Positions 15,865 to 23,939 of a stretch of DNA of 43,639 nucleotides are shown here, piece by piece. How positions within the stretch are numbered: position 1 is the stretch's first letter; the number at the start of each line of letters is the position of its first letter. The notes beneath the pieces were generated by a model, which saw only the letters and a program-made list of their open reading frames with translations, did no database searches and was not told where the DNA came from. The stretch lies in the NCBI GenBank assembly GCA_016234705.1, contig JACRAS010000091.1, positions 1 through 43,639 of the forward strand, written 5' to 3'. The DNA is from Betaproteobacteria bacterium (GTDB lineage Bacteria > Pseudomonadota > Gammaproteobacteria > Burkholderiales > SG8-39). Made by a program: the position numbers and the translations under genes.

Positions 15865-16797
15865 TTAGCTATCGTCAGATTTCGCGTAATCTTGAACGCC
15901 GGACGAAGGATTTCCCAGGTCCACGGGAATCGGCACGGCTTCCCGGTGGTACCAGTCCCGCGCGGCCTCCGCCTGCAGCGCCGTCCGCCGTATCCGCGCC
16001 AGAACCTGAGGCAGCGGCAGCTTCAGGAATTGCTGGATAGCGGCGTAATCGTCCGGCAGCGCCGGATTGTCCCACCCGCCGGCCGAATGCCGGGCTAGAT
16101 TCATCGCCAGCGCCACGTTCATCACGCGCGGATGCGTCGCGTGCGCATCGTCCATCAGGGACCGCAGCAGCGCCGCCAGCCTCCATTCCGCGAGCAGCGC
16201 GCTCTGCAGATCGGCAAGCTTGAATCCGAGCACGCTCGATTGCGCGGCGCTGCTGCGCAAGGACCCGTTCGCGCGCAGCATGGCCGCAATCCCCATGGAC
16301 ATTTCGGGGGCGAAGCACCAGAGCAGTATTTCCGCAAGGTCGTGCAGCAAAGCCGCGATCGCAACCTCGTCCGCCCTCCGCTCGTGGCGCAGATTGGCCC
16401 AATCGTGCGCGTACAGCGCCGCATGATGCGCGCGGCAGACGACGTGCATCAGCCCGTCGAGTGCCAGCGGCCGGCCTGCCAGTGATGACTCGACCGCCGG
16501 CAGGTCGCCGAAGTGCTCGAAGAACGGCGTGATCCCCAGCATCATCAGGGCGTGCTCGACGGTGGTGATATCGCTTATCTGGGCGGCTCTGCGATGCGCC
16601 TGCAGATAGCGCAGCACCCGCAGGGTAAACATCGGATCGTGCAGCAGCACCCGCGCGATGTCGCGCGCGACCACCCTCTCCTCATGCTCGCGCAAGCGCG
16701 CCAGCTCTTCGACGGTGCGGCGCAGCACCGGGATCTCGACCGCATCCAGGGCGCGCACCCAGGCCGATTTGTCCCGTGGCAGTTCCGCGAACATCAT
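15865..16797 (-). CDS. HDOD domain protein in the chemotaxis operon
   Basis: About 310 residues, read from an ATG at 16797; the longer open frame overlaps the methyltransferase gene. Residues about 15-215 match an HDOD domain: a helical start (VEIPVLRRTVEELARL), ARVLLHDPMFTLRVLRYLQ, TVEHALMMLGITPFF and a histidine-containing AIAALLHDLAEILLWCFAP. HDOD proteins are HD-related but usually lack a complete catalytic set and act in signalling. It lies between the motAB/methyltransferase genes and cheYZ, so a role in motility signalling is inferred. A second HDOD protein is encoded at 23.9 kb. Confidence 0.82.
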   Translation of the reverse strand: MMFAELPRDKSAWVRALDAVEIPVLRRTVEELARLREHEERVVARDIARVLLHDPMFTLRVLRYLQAHRRAAQISDITTVEHALMMLGITPFFEHFGDLPAVESSLAGRPLALDGLMHVVCRAHHAALYAHDWANLRHERRADEVAIAALLHDLAEILLWCFAPEMSMGIAAMLRANGSLRSSAAQSSVLGFKLADLQSALLAEWRLAALLRSLMDDAHATHPRVMNVALAMNLARHSAGGWDNPALPDDYAAIQQFLKLPLPQVLARIRRTALQAEAARDWYHREAVPIPVDLGNPSSGVQDYAKSDDS

Positions 16798-16807
16798 TGC
16801 ACCGCGT

Positions 16808-17635
16808 TCACATGTGCCACAGCAGCAGCCTCGCGTCGCGCGGCGCGCGCGGCGCAAGCGTCGGCGCACAGGGCACGCCCGGAATGGCGAAGCCGTTGCT
16901 GATCAACAGGCTGCCGGAACGCATTTCGCGGCTCGCTTGTTGCCACAGGTCGCCCATCGCGGCGGGCGACAGGTAGGCGTAGACGACGTCATAGCGGCCC
17001 AGGTCGAGATCGCGGAAATCGCCCCAGCTTATGCGGCAGGATTGCGCCCGGAGCGCCGCGCGCAGCCGGCTCAGCAGAAACGGCACCGGCGCCGCTTCGA
17101 TGCCGTAGTAGCGGCCCGCAGGACGCGCGCGCGCGAGGTAAGCAAGCATCCCTCCCAGCCCGCTCCCCAGGTCGAGAAAAGCGAAATCTCGCTCTCGCGG
17201 CAACAGCTCCGCGACGGCTTGTGCCGCAGCCCGGCTGGACAGAAACAGCGGCACGCGCGTTTGAGACACACCCCAATAGAAGGATGCGAGCAGGCAAAAC
17301 GCGCCGAGCGCGTACGCGGGCGGCAGGCCGAACCCCAGCGTCCATACCAGTCCCGGAACGAACAGCGCATGGATCGGAAGCCACCACGCATCCATGTCCA
17401 GGCCACGCGCGAGCCTGGCCGCAACGATTCCCTGCAGCAATGCCAAGGTCATGGCATCGCTGCTCGCCAGCGCAGCCGGAACCATGGCGGTCAGCCCCAG
17501 GATCACCAATGACGCCCCGGCCTGCACTGCGGCCGCCTGCGCCAGCGGCACGCGCGCCGGATAGGCGGGCGCCGGCCCGGCCGCCGCATCGGCGACGCGC
17601 TCAGGGCTTGGCGGCGGCAGCATTGGTGGCTTCAT
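16808..17635 (-). CDS. Membrane-anchored class I SAM-dependent methyltransferase-like protein
   Basis: About 275 residues. Several starts are possible (17656, 17635, 17623); all overlap the 3' end of motB. Residues about 30-125 contain three to four hydrophobic segments (AAAVQAGASLVILGLTAMV, WWLPIHALFVPGLVWTLGFG, AYALGAFCLLASFYWGV). The C-terminal part has methyltransferase motif I, FLDLGSGLGGMLAYLA, followed by the acidic strand end YYGIEAAP and a motif around YDVVYAYLSP. The substrate is unknown. Its overlap with motB and its conserved-looking place before HDOD-cheYZ suggest a motility-linked role, which is inference only. Confidence 0.75.
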   Translation of the reverse strand: MKPPMLPPPSPERVADAAAGPAPAYPARVPLAQAAAVQAGASLVILGLTAMVPAALASSDAMTLALLQGIVAARLARGLDMDAWWLPIHALFVPGLVWTLGFGLPPAYALGAFCLLASFYWGVSQTRVPLFLSSRAAAQAVAELLPRERDFAFLDLGSGLGGMLAYLARARPAGRYYGIEAAPVPFLLSRLRAALRAQSCRISWGDFRDLDLGRYDVVYAYLSPAAMGDLWQQASREMRSGSLLISNGFAIPGVPCAPTLAPRAPRDARLLLWHM

Positions 17636-18560
17636 CCCTAGCGTCGGGTTTCGCATCGGGTTTCACGTCAGGTTTCGCGTCGACTTCCAGCGTGCCGCCG
17701 TCCTTGCTCACCGCCTCCTCGGTTCTTCTGTTCATGACGATGATGCTGATGCGGCGGTTGATCGGATTCAGGGGATTGCTGAAGTCGAACAACACCGCGG
17801 AAGACAGGCCGACGACCCGCAGCACGCGCGTTTCATCCAGGCCGCCCCCGATCAGCTCGCGCCTCGCGGCATTCGCCCTGTCGGCCGACAATTCCCAATT
17901 GCTGTAGCCCTTGTTTCCTCCGGAGTAGGCTTGCGCGTCGGTGTGGCCGGAGATGCTGATGCGGTTGGGCACGTCGTTTAGCGCCTTGCCGATCTCGCGC
18001 AGTATGTCCCGGCTGTACGATTGCAGTTGCGCGCTGCCGCTGGCGAACATCGGCCGGTTGTATTCATCCACGATTTGGATGCGCAGGCCTTCGGTGGTGA
18101 TATCGAGCAGCATCTGATTGCGAAACGGCTTCAGAGCCGCATTGCTTTCGATCGCCTGTTCGATGCGCTTCTTCAGATCCTGCAGCTTCGCCGCTTCCTT
18201 GCGCGCAAGTTCGGCCTCCGCCGCCTTGAGGTTGATGGTTTTCTTTTCCGCTTCGATTGTGCCCTTCATGACCTGACCCGTGCTCCGGGTGAGATCCTGG
18301 CCGCCGCCCTTGACCAGGCTGGAACTGTCGCCGCTGCCGCTGCCGCCCATCAGCGCCACTTTGAGCGGCGTCTGGAAATATTCGGCGATGCCCTTCAGGT
18401 CTCCGCCGGTGGTCGAGCCGAGCAGCCACATAAGCAGGAAAAAGGCCATCATGGCGGTGACGAAATCGGCATAAGCGATTTTCCACGCGCCGGCGTGATG
18501 CCCGCGCGCGTGCTTTTTGACCCGCTTTATGACGATCGGCCGTTCGCTGTCTTCGCTCAT
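17601..18560 (-). CDS. motB: Flagellar motor protein MotB
   Basis: This 319-residue stator subunit has a basic cytoplasmic N-terminus, then WKIAYADFVTAMMAFFLLMWLLGS with the proton-binding aspartate, a plug/linker and an OmpA-like peptidoglycan-binding domain (ISISGHTDAQAYSGGNKGYSNWELSADRANAARREL, with NPINRRISIIVMNR). The C-terminal tail contains a short D-x-KPD-type repeat (about residues 293-307) from a 12-bp DNA repeat. It lies 27 bp after motA. It forms the main stator with MotA; MotCD is the second. Confidence 0.95.
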   Translation of the reverse strand: MSEDSERPIVIKRVKKHARGHHAGAWKIAYADFVTAMMAFFLLMWLLGSTTGGDLKGIAEYFQTPLKVALMGGSGSGDSSSLVKGGGQDLTRSTGQVMKGTIEAEKKTINLKAAEAELARKEAAKLQDLKKRIEQAIESNAALKPFRNQMLLDITTEGLRIQIVDEYNRPMFASGSAQLQSYSRDILREIGKALNDVPNRISISGHTDAQAYSGGNKGYSNWELSADRANAARRELIGGGLDETRVLRVVGLSSAVLFDFSNPLNPINRRISIIVMNRRTEEAVSKDGGTLEVDAKPDVKPDAKPDARDEATNAAAAKP

Positions 18561-18587
18561 GGTGTCTGCGGTTGCCGCGACTGCGCC

Positions 18588-19448
18588 TCAATGCGTCTTG
18601 CGCTGCTTCACTTCGTCCTCCAGTTCCATGAACGTGGGACGCTCGGTCGAATACAGGACTTTGCGTCCGAATTCCACGGCTACCTGCGGTGCGTAGCCAT
18701 TGAGGCTCGCAAGCAGGGTAACCTTCACGCACTGCAGCATCTTGGTCGATTCGGCGAGCTTGTGCTCGAGCAGTGCCGCCAGCGGCCCGACGAAACCATA
18801 TGAAAGCAATATGCCGAGGAAGGTGCCGACCAGCGCGGCGGCAATCAGCTTGCCCAGTTCGGCCGGGGGTATCCCGACCGATTCCATGGTATGCACCACG
18901 CCCATGACCGCGGCGACGATGCCGAATGCAGGCAGGGCATCGGCCATTTTCTCGATCGCGTGGATCGGAATACCCGACTCCTCGTGATGAGTTTCTATCT
19001 CGTTGTCCATCAGATTTTCGATCTCGAACGCATTCAGGTTGCCGCCGACCATGAGGCGCAGGTAGTCGGTCAGGAATTCCACCACATGGTGATCGGAGAC
19101 GACCTTCGGATACTTGGCGAATATCGGGCTCTGGTCCGGAGCATCGACGTCGGCCTCGATCGACATCAGACCTTCCTTGTGCACCTTGGCGAGGACGTCA
19201 TAGAGCAGCGACAGCGTTTCCAGGTAGAGCGTCTTGTTGTAGCGCGAACCGCGCAGCAGGCTCGGCAGGGCTTTCAGCGTCGCCTTGATGACCTTGTTCG
19301 GGTTCGCCACCAGGAATGCCCCCGTGCCCGAGCCGAAGATCATCAGCAGTTCCACCGGCTGCAGCATGGATCCAAGATGGCCGCCGGCCAGCGCAAATCC
19401 GCCGAACACGGCGAACAAAATCACGGCGTAACCAACGATCACAAGCAC
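18588..19448 (-). CDS. motA: Flagellar motor protein MotA
   Basis: This 286-residue integral membrane protein starts MLVIVGYAVILFAVFGGFALAGGHL. It has four membrane segments, a large cytoplasmic loop with the conserved charged region and the conserved prolines in PAFGIVAAVMGVVHTM and AALVGTFLGILLSYGFVGPLA. It conducts protons with MotB and pushes on FliG. It follows flhDC by about 160 bp and precedes motB, the flhDC-motAB order found in many beta- and gammaproteobacteria. Confidence 0.96.
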   Translation of the reverse strand: MLVIVGYAVILFAVFGGFALAGGHLGSMLQPVELLMIFGSGTGAFLVANPNKVIKATLKALPSLLRGSRYNKTLYLETLSLLYDVLAKVHKEGLMSIEADVDAPDQSPIFAKYPKVVSDHHVVEFLTDYLRLMVGGNLNAFEIENLMDNEIETHHEESGIPIHAIEKMADALPAFGIVAAVMGVVHTMESVGIPPAELGKLIAAALVGTFLGILLSYGFVGPLAALLEHKLAESTKMLQCVKVTLLASLNGYAPQVAVEFGRKVLYSTERPTFMELEDEVKQRKTH

Positions 19449-19609
19449 TGAACTCTCCAGACGCCGGCGCGCGCCGCCGAATTATTCACCCAAACTTCAA
19501 GCGGAGCGCTACCGGACCGCGCACAGAAAGTACCAGCCGCAAGCTCCCGCCGAAGTCGGAATTAGCGGGGAATTCACCCCGTTATTGCGATGATTCAATC
19601 GACAGCCGG

Positions 19610-20197
19610 TCAGCGCGCCGGCTTAGCGGCGGCGGAAGCGCCGCCGCGCGCGGCCGCCGTTCCGGCCGCGGCCGCTTGAGGCGCGTGTTTTTTCGACTTT
19701 CCGGCGCGCGACGGCGGACGGCACAGTCCGCAAACGTAATTGCGGTTGAGTTCCAGGCGATGGGTGATGAAATCGCCGCCGCAGCGCGTGCATGCCACGG
19801 TCTCAAGCAGGCTGCCGAGGAAGCGCACCAGCGTCCAGGCCCGCGTCAGCGTCAGAATAGGCTCGAGACTATTGGCATGCACATGCTCGAGATACAGCCG
19901 ATAACTCTTGATCAGGGCGTGCACGCCGCGCAGTTCGGTATGCGCGACCAGGTAATGGTAGATGTTGACAAATAGCGAGGAGTGAACATTGGGTTGCCAG
20001 CTCAAGAACCAGTCGGCCGAAAACGGCAGCATTCCTTTCGAAGGCGACTCACCCTTGACTTCCTTGTACAGCTTGAGCAGGCGCTCGCGGCTCAAGCCGG
20101 TCTCCGTCTCGAGCACCTGCAGCCGGGCGCCGAGGTTGATGAGCTCGATCGCGAGGCGGATCTCGTTGCCTTCGGATACCACGCTCTTGTTGCGCAT
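19610..20197 (-). CDS. flhC: Flagellar master regulator FlhC
   Basis: This 195-residue subunit of the FlhD4C2 activator switches on class 2 flagellar genes. IRLAIELINLGARLQVLETETGLSRERLLKLYKEVKG at the N-terminus contains the DNA-contacting helices. The zinc site is seen as CTRCGG...CGLC near the C-terminus. The last 25 residues are an Ala/Lys/Arg-rich extension beyond the usual FlhC end. It lies 18 bp after flhD. FlhDC use supports the beta/gammaproteobacterial assignment; coexistence with FlhF/FlhG suggests polar rather than peritrichous flagella. Confidence 0.95.
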   Translation of the reverse strand: MRNKSVVSEGNEIRLAIELINLGARLQVLETETGLSRERLLKLYKEVKGESPSKGMLPFSADWFLSWQPNVHSSLFVNIYHYLVAHTELRGVHALIKSYRLYLEHVHANSLEPILTLTRAWTLVRFLGSLLETVACTRCGGDFITHRLELNRNYVCGLCRPPSRAGKSKKHAPQAAAAGTAAARGGASAAAKPAR

Positions 20198-20215
20198 TGG
20201 TCCCCCGGCTCGGTC

Positions 20216-20533
20216 TCAGGCCAGCTCTTCAATGGGCTGTCCCGCAAGCAGGATGGCCGCGTGCGATTGCGGCATCGCGCCTTCCTTGCCGTGGCTCGTG
20301 AGCAGACCCAGGATCAGCCGGTCATCGAAGCGCATGCGGCACAACGGCACATTCGCGCCCGCCATTTTCAGCACCTGGCCGGCGCTCAGATCCGCCAGGA
20401 TATCGGCTAATTGCTGGCTGATGCCCAGACGATACACCGCCGCGGATTTGTCCTCACGGATCATGTGCTGCGCAAGCATCAAATAGGTGAGGTTCAGTTC
20501 CTTGATTTCTCCCAGCATGTCGGACATGTTCAT
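20216..20533 (-). CDS. flhD: Flagellar master regulator FlhD
   Basis: This 105-residue partner of FlhC is mostly helical, with the characteristic IKELNLTYLMLAQHMIREDKSAAVYRLGIS start and VLKMAGANVPLCRMRFDD segment. CCGGAG lies just upstream of the ATG. It is the first gene of the leftward motility region. The 100-bp gap before the GGDEF-EAL gene should contain its promoter, but no convincing sigma-70 boxes could be picked out by eye. Confidence 0.94.
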   Translation of the reverse strand: MNMSDMLGEIKELNLTYLMLAQHMIREDKSAAVYRLGISQQLADILADLSAGQVLKMAGANVPLCRMRFDDRLILGLLTSHGKEGAMPQSHAAILLAGQPIEELA

Positions 20534-20633
20534 TTCTTTTTTCTCCGGTGGTTGCGGTTCACGCGCCTCTTGCGTCAGGCAGGATGCATTGTGGACACTT
20601 CAGCCGCCGGGATAAATAGGAAGTTGTCCGTAT

Positions 20634-22448
20634 TTAGGCTGCTCCCCGCGCGAATTCTTGCGTAAGAATTTTTCCTACACGACCGCTCATGCGATGGGGC
20701 CGCGCGATTCCCTTCTGCTGCGGCAGCGCCTGCGCGGCCGCGCGAGCGCCGAGCATTTCGGTGATGTCCGCGACCGAGCGCGGCGCGCTGAACAGGAATC
20801 CCTGCACCCGGTCGCAATGCTGCCGACGGAAGAATTCCAGTTGTTCCGTGGTTTCGACCCCTTCCGCGACCGTCACCAGACCCAGGCCGCGGGCAAGCGC
20901 GCCGATAGCCTGCACGATCGCGGCGCTTTCCACGTCCCTCATCACGTCGCGTGAAAACGACTTGTCGATCTTCAGAATATCGATGGGGAAGCGCCGCAGA
21001 TAGCTCAAGGACGAGTAGCCGGTACCGAAATCGTCGACCGAAATCTTGACCCGCATGCCCTTCAGCGCCTGCAATGTCATGATGGTCGTATCGGCATTGC
21101 GCATCAGCACCGACTCGGTGATCTCGAGTTCCAGGCATTGCGGGTCGATGCCGGTATCGGCGAGCACCCGGGCAACAGCTTGCACCAGGCCGGGCTGCCA
21201 GAACTGCACTGCGGAAACGTTCACCGCTATCGTCAATCCGGGATGCCCGGCATCATGCCAGGCCTTGGCCTGTCGGCAGGCGCTCTCCAGCACCCAGGCG
21301 CCTATTTCCGTGATCAGCCCGGATTCGTTGGCGAGGGGAATAAAATCATCCGGCTGCAGCACGCCCATTTCCGGATGGCGCCAGCGCACCAGCGCTTCCA
21401 CGCCGGTCAGCGCTCCGCTAACGGCATTCAAGTTGGGCTGATACTCGAGCAACAGTTCCCGGCGCGCCACAGCCTTGCGCAGCGCGCTCTCGAGCACCAA
21501 TTGCGCACCCGCCACTGCGCCCATTTCATGCGCATAGAACTGGGTGTTGTTGCCCCCCATACTCTTCGCCCGGAACATCGCCGTCTCGGCGTTTATCAGC
21601 AGTTCGGGCACGTCATCGCCATCTCGCGGCGACACGCCGATGCCGATGCTTAGGGAAATGAAAAATTCCAGCGTGCCCTCGACGAAAGGCCTGGAAAACG
21701 CTTGCCTGATATGCTCCGCGGCGTCGCGCGCCTGCTGGTCGCTCGCGACATTGCCGAGGAATACCGCGAACTCATCGCTGCCGCATCTGGCTACCATTCC
21801 ATCCTCGGGCACGCACTCCTGAAGACGCTGTGCGATCTGGCGCATCAACGCGTCCCCGACCTTGTGGCCGAAGCAGTTGTTGACGCGCAGGAAGCGGTCG
21901 ATATCCAAGACGTAGATAGTGGCCGACCGCCCCTCGGCCTGCGGCAACTTCCGGCCGACGTGATCGCAGAACAGATTGCGGTTGGGCAATCCGGTCAGTC
22001 TGTCATAAAAGGCAAGCTTGTGAACGTGAGCATCGGCCTGCTCCTTGGCCCGCCGCACGGCCGCGCCGTGGATCTCCCGCTCCATCGCCGGCAACAGGCG
22101 GGCGAAGTTGCCTTTTACAATCGAGTCCTGCGCTCCGCTGCACATGGCCGCCACTTCGACGTGCTCGCTGACATCGCCCGAATAGATGATGAATGGGATG
22201 TCCTTGCCGCATTCCTTCAGCAGATCAAGCGCCTCGAGCGAACTGAAACGCGGCATGGAATGATCGGAAATGACGATATCCCATTCGGAATCGAGCAGTG
22301 CCTTCCGCATATCCTCGGCGCAGTCCACTCTGGTATAAGTAATGTCGCTGTTCGTCCGGGTCAATTCGGAATACAAAAGACGCGCATCGTCCTCCGAGTC
22401 CTCGACTATCAGAAGGCGTATGCGCTGGTTTGTCATGAAGGCACTCAA
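20634..22448 (-). CDS. Response regulator with GGDEF and EAL domains (c-di-GMP enzyme)
   Basis: This 604-residue protein is read from a TTG at 22448 with GGAG six bases upstream; an ATG at 22436 is the alternative. Residues 8-125 are a receiver domain (phosphoacceptor D62 in ISDHSMP). Residues about 145-310 are a GGDEF domain whose active-site motif is GSDEF (223-227), so diguanylate cyclase activity is doubtful. Residues 318-565 are an EAL phosphodiesterase domain with the motif intact (EAL 351-353, ELEITES, DDFGTGYSSL, KIDKSF, AEGVET). I infer a phosphorylation-controlled c-di-GMP phosphodiesterase. A FliA-type promoter lies 247 bp upstream. Confidence 0.92.
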   Translation of the reverse strand: MSAFMTNQRIRLLIVEDSEDDARLLYSELTRTNSDITYTRVDCAEDMRKALLDSEWDIVISDHSMPRFSSLEALDLLKECGKDIPFIIYSGDVSEHVEVAAMCSGAQDSIVKGNFARLLPAMEREIHGAAVRRAKEQADAHVHKLAFYDRLTGLPNRNLFCDHVGRKLPQAEGRSATIYVLDIDRFLRVNNCFGHKVGDALMRQIAQRLQECVPEDGMVARCGSDEFAVFLGNVASDQQARDAAEHIRQAFSRPFVEGTLEFFISLSIGIGVSPRDGDDVPELLINAETAMFRAKSMGGNNTQFYAHEMGAVAGAQLVLESALRKAVARRELLLEYQPNLNAVSGALTGVEALVRWRHPEMGVLQPDDFIPLANESGLITEIGAWVLESACRQAKAWHDAGHPGLTIAVNVSAVQFWQPGLVQAVARVLADTGIDPQCLELEITESVLMRNADTTIMTLQALKGMRVKISVDDFGTGYSSLSYLRRFPIDILKIDKSFSRDVMRDVESAAIVQAIGALARGLGLVTVAEGVETTEQLEFFRRQHCDRVQGFLFSAPRSVADITEMLGARAAAQALPQQKGIARPHRMSGRVGKILTQEFARGAA

Positions 22449-22694
22449 GATTCGCTCCGATTAGCCCGGCACGGCGTATCGATTCGAAGGATGGCGGGGA
22501 CCACTGGCCGCAATATTCTGCCGCAATGACAAGCCTGCAACTCCATGAACAAACACGCCGAGGCTGAAATATCCGGTTCCCGCGGGGTGATGCAATCGAT
22601 CTAATCTGACAAACTGATTCATATGTTTTTTTAACGTCTGCGATTCGCGCCGCGTCGCATAATCTGCCGATCGAAACATCACACTTACGCTTGA

Positions 22695-22721
22695 TTATCG
22701 GCAAGCGCGCGCACAACTTGA
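22695..22721 (-). promoter_or_regulatory. Sigma-28-like promoter towards the GGDEF-EAL gene
   Basis: On the minus strand TCAAGTTG, 11 bp, then GCCGATAA: the -10 is a perfect FliA match and the -35 matches at 6 of 8 positions. It would place the GGDEF-EAL regulator in the late flagellar class. Confidence 0.65.
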
Positions 22722-22884
22722 GGCCGGAATCGGCGTGGCGCGCGCAGCCTGCTTGCGGTCCATGCCGGCAGTGCAGCCATTGAGAGCTGACCGGATGTTG
22801 CCGTTACGACTCAAGTGGTATCGGCCGGCGGCACTCGAACTTGAGCCCGCCGCCCGCGTCCGCGCCTTGCGTTCGAGCGCAAAC

Positions 22885-22911
22885 TAAGCTTTCGGCCGAT
22901 GCTGCCGTTAA
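22885..22911 (+). promoter_or_regulatory. Sigma-28-like promoter towards the LapG-type gene
   Basis: TAAGCTTT at 22885-22892, an 11-bp spacer, and GCCGTTAA at 22904-22911. The -10 is identical to that of the flgM promoter. It faces the gene starting near 23070. Confidence 0.6.
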
Positions 22912-23069
22912 CCGATTGAAAGCGAGCGTCACAGCGCAAATTGCGCACGAGACAAGCTGCGGAAGACTTAATGCCATGCATGATCGACAGGTTCGCGTAA
23001 CCGCCGGCGGCGTCGCCCGGCTGCGACATTGAGCCGACGGGCCGCCGCTCGTGCCGACTAGTGAGCGCA

Positions 23070-23819
23070 ATGTCGCAATTTTCAGCGTGTTCGACACGAA
23101 CTGGCGCGGCGAGTATTCAAAGCTCCCGACTCGAGCGGCTATGCCTGGGTTGGCCCAAGTATCTGGCGCTGGCCGCGCTCGGCATCAATCTGGCGCTGGC
23201 CGCCACGCGCGAACTCGGCTTTTCGCGCAGCGTGACGCCGGGACTAGTGGAGCGATTCTCGGCCAAATTCGGACGCGGCAGCAGCACGCGCCTCGGCAAC
23301 TGGCAGGGCTTCGTCCGCGCCGTCCCGGCCGAGCAGCGCGCCGGGAACGAGTTCGCGCTGCTGCGTTCGGTGAACGCTTTTTTCAACAACGTGCCCTTCG
23401 TTTCGGATCTGGCGCAATGGGGGATGGAGGATTACTGGGCCTCGCCGGCGGAAATGCTCGCCGGCAACGGGGCGGACTGCGAGGACTTCTCGATCGCGAA
23501 GTACTTCACCCTGAAAGAGCTGGGCGTGCCGATCGAACGCCTCAGGATCACTTACGTGAAAGCGGTCCGCCTCAACCAAGCGCATATGGTGCTCGCCTAC
23601 TACCCTGCGCCCGGAACCGTGCCCTTGATCCTCGACAACCTCGAAGACGAGGTCAGGCCGGCAGCGGAGCGGACCGATCTGATTCCGGTGTACAGCTTCA
23701 ACGACGAGGACGTAGTGCTCCTGCGCCAGGGCCGGGCCAGCGCCAGCGCCGGCAGTTCCTCGCAAATAAGGTTATGGCGCGCTCTGCTCGACAAACTGGA
23801 GAAGGAACTCCACTATTGA
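23070..23819 (+). CDS. lapG: LapG-type periplasmic transglutaminase-like cysteine protease
   Basis: About 249 residues, from the ATG at 23070 (a GTG at 23061 is possible). An N-terminal hydrophobic segment (YLALAALGINLALAA) serves as signal peptide or anchor. The BTLCP catalytic triad is complete: Cys in NGADCEDFSIAKYF, His in NQAHMVLAYY and Asp in LILDNLEDEV. The acidic residues after the Cys fit the calcium site known in LapG. LapG cleaves a large surface adhesin so cells detach when c-di-GMP falls. No lapD or adhesin gene is adjacent, which is unusual; neighbours are c-di-GMP/HDOD genes. A FliA-like promoter is upstream. Confidence 0.87.
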   Translation: MSQFSACSTRTGAASIQSSRLERLCLGWPKYLALAALGINLALAATRELGFSRSVTPGLVERFSAKFGRGSSTRLGNWQGFVRAVPAEQRAGNEFALLRSVNAFFNNVPFVSDLAQWGMEDYWASPAEMLAGNGADCEDFSIAKYFTLKELGVPIERLRITYVKAVRLNQAHMVLAYYPAPGTVPLILDNLEDEVRPAAERTDLIPVYSFNDEDVVLLRQGRASASAGSSSQIRLWRALLDKLEKELHY

Positions 23820-23871
23820 CTTGCATCGCGCCGCGGCAGATCCGGAGAACGCCTGCCACGACAGCCGGGGC

Positions 23872-23898
23872 TAAAGTTCCGGCGCCAGCGTCCGTTAC
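23872..23898 (+). promoter_or_regulatory. Sigma-28-like promoter of the second HDOD gene
   Basis: TAAAGTTC at 23872-23879, identical to the -35 of the flgM promoter, then exactly 11 bp and TCCGTTAC, which matches the FliA -10 at 5 of 8 positions. It is 41 bp before the ATG. Strong -35, weak -10. Confidence 0.5.
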
Positions 23899-23939
23899 CC
23901 ACGTATGCAGGATCCCGCATTGCGATCCCGGATGACGCC

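Larger units (their letters stand above)
22449..23069. other. Divergent intergenic region with no credible gene
   Basis: This 620-bp gap separates the GGDEF-EAL gene from the LapG-type gene. Short open frames exist on both strands but lack ribosome-binding sites and protein-like composition. The only structure I can support is a pair of outward-facing sigma-28-like promoters (22695-22721 leftward, 22885-22911 rightward). Long untranslated leaders (about 240 and 150 nt) follow if they are used. No riboswitch or RNA gene was recognised. Confidence 0.5.

Noticed and set aside
22804..23097. Minus-strand 97-residue frame in the divergent intergenic region
   Set aside because: No ribosome-binding site, no domain and an unconvincing composition; it overlaps the start of the LapG-type gene.
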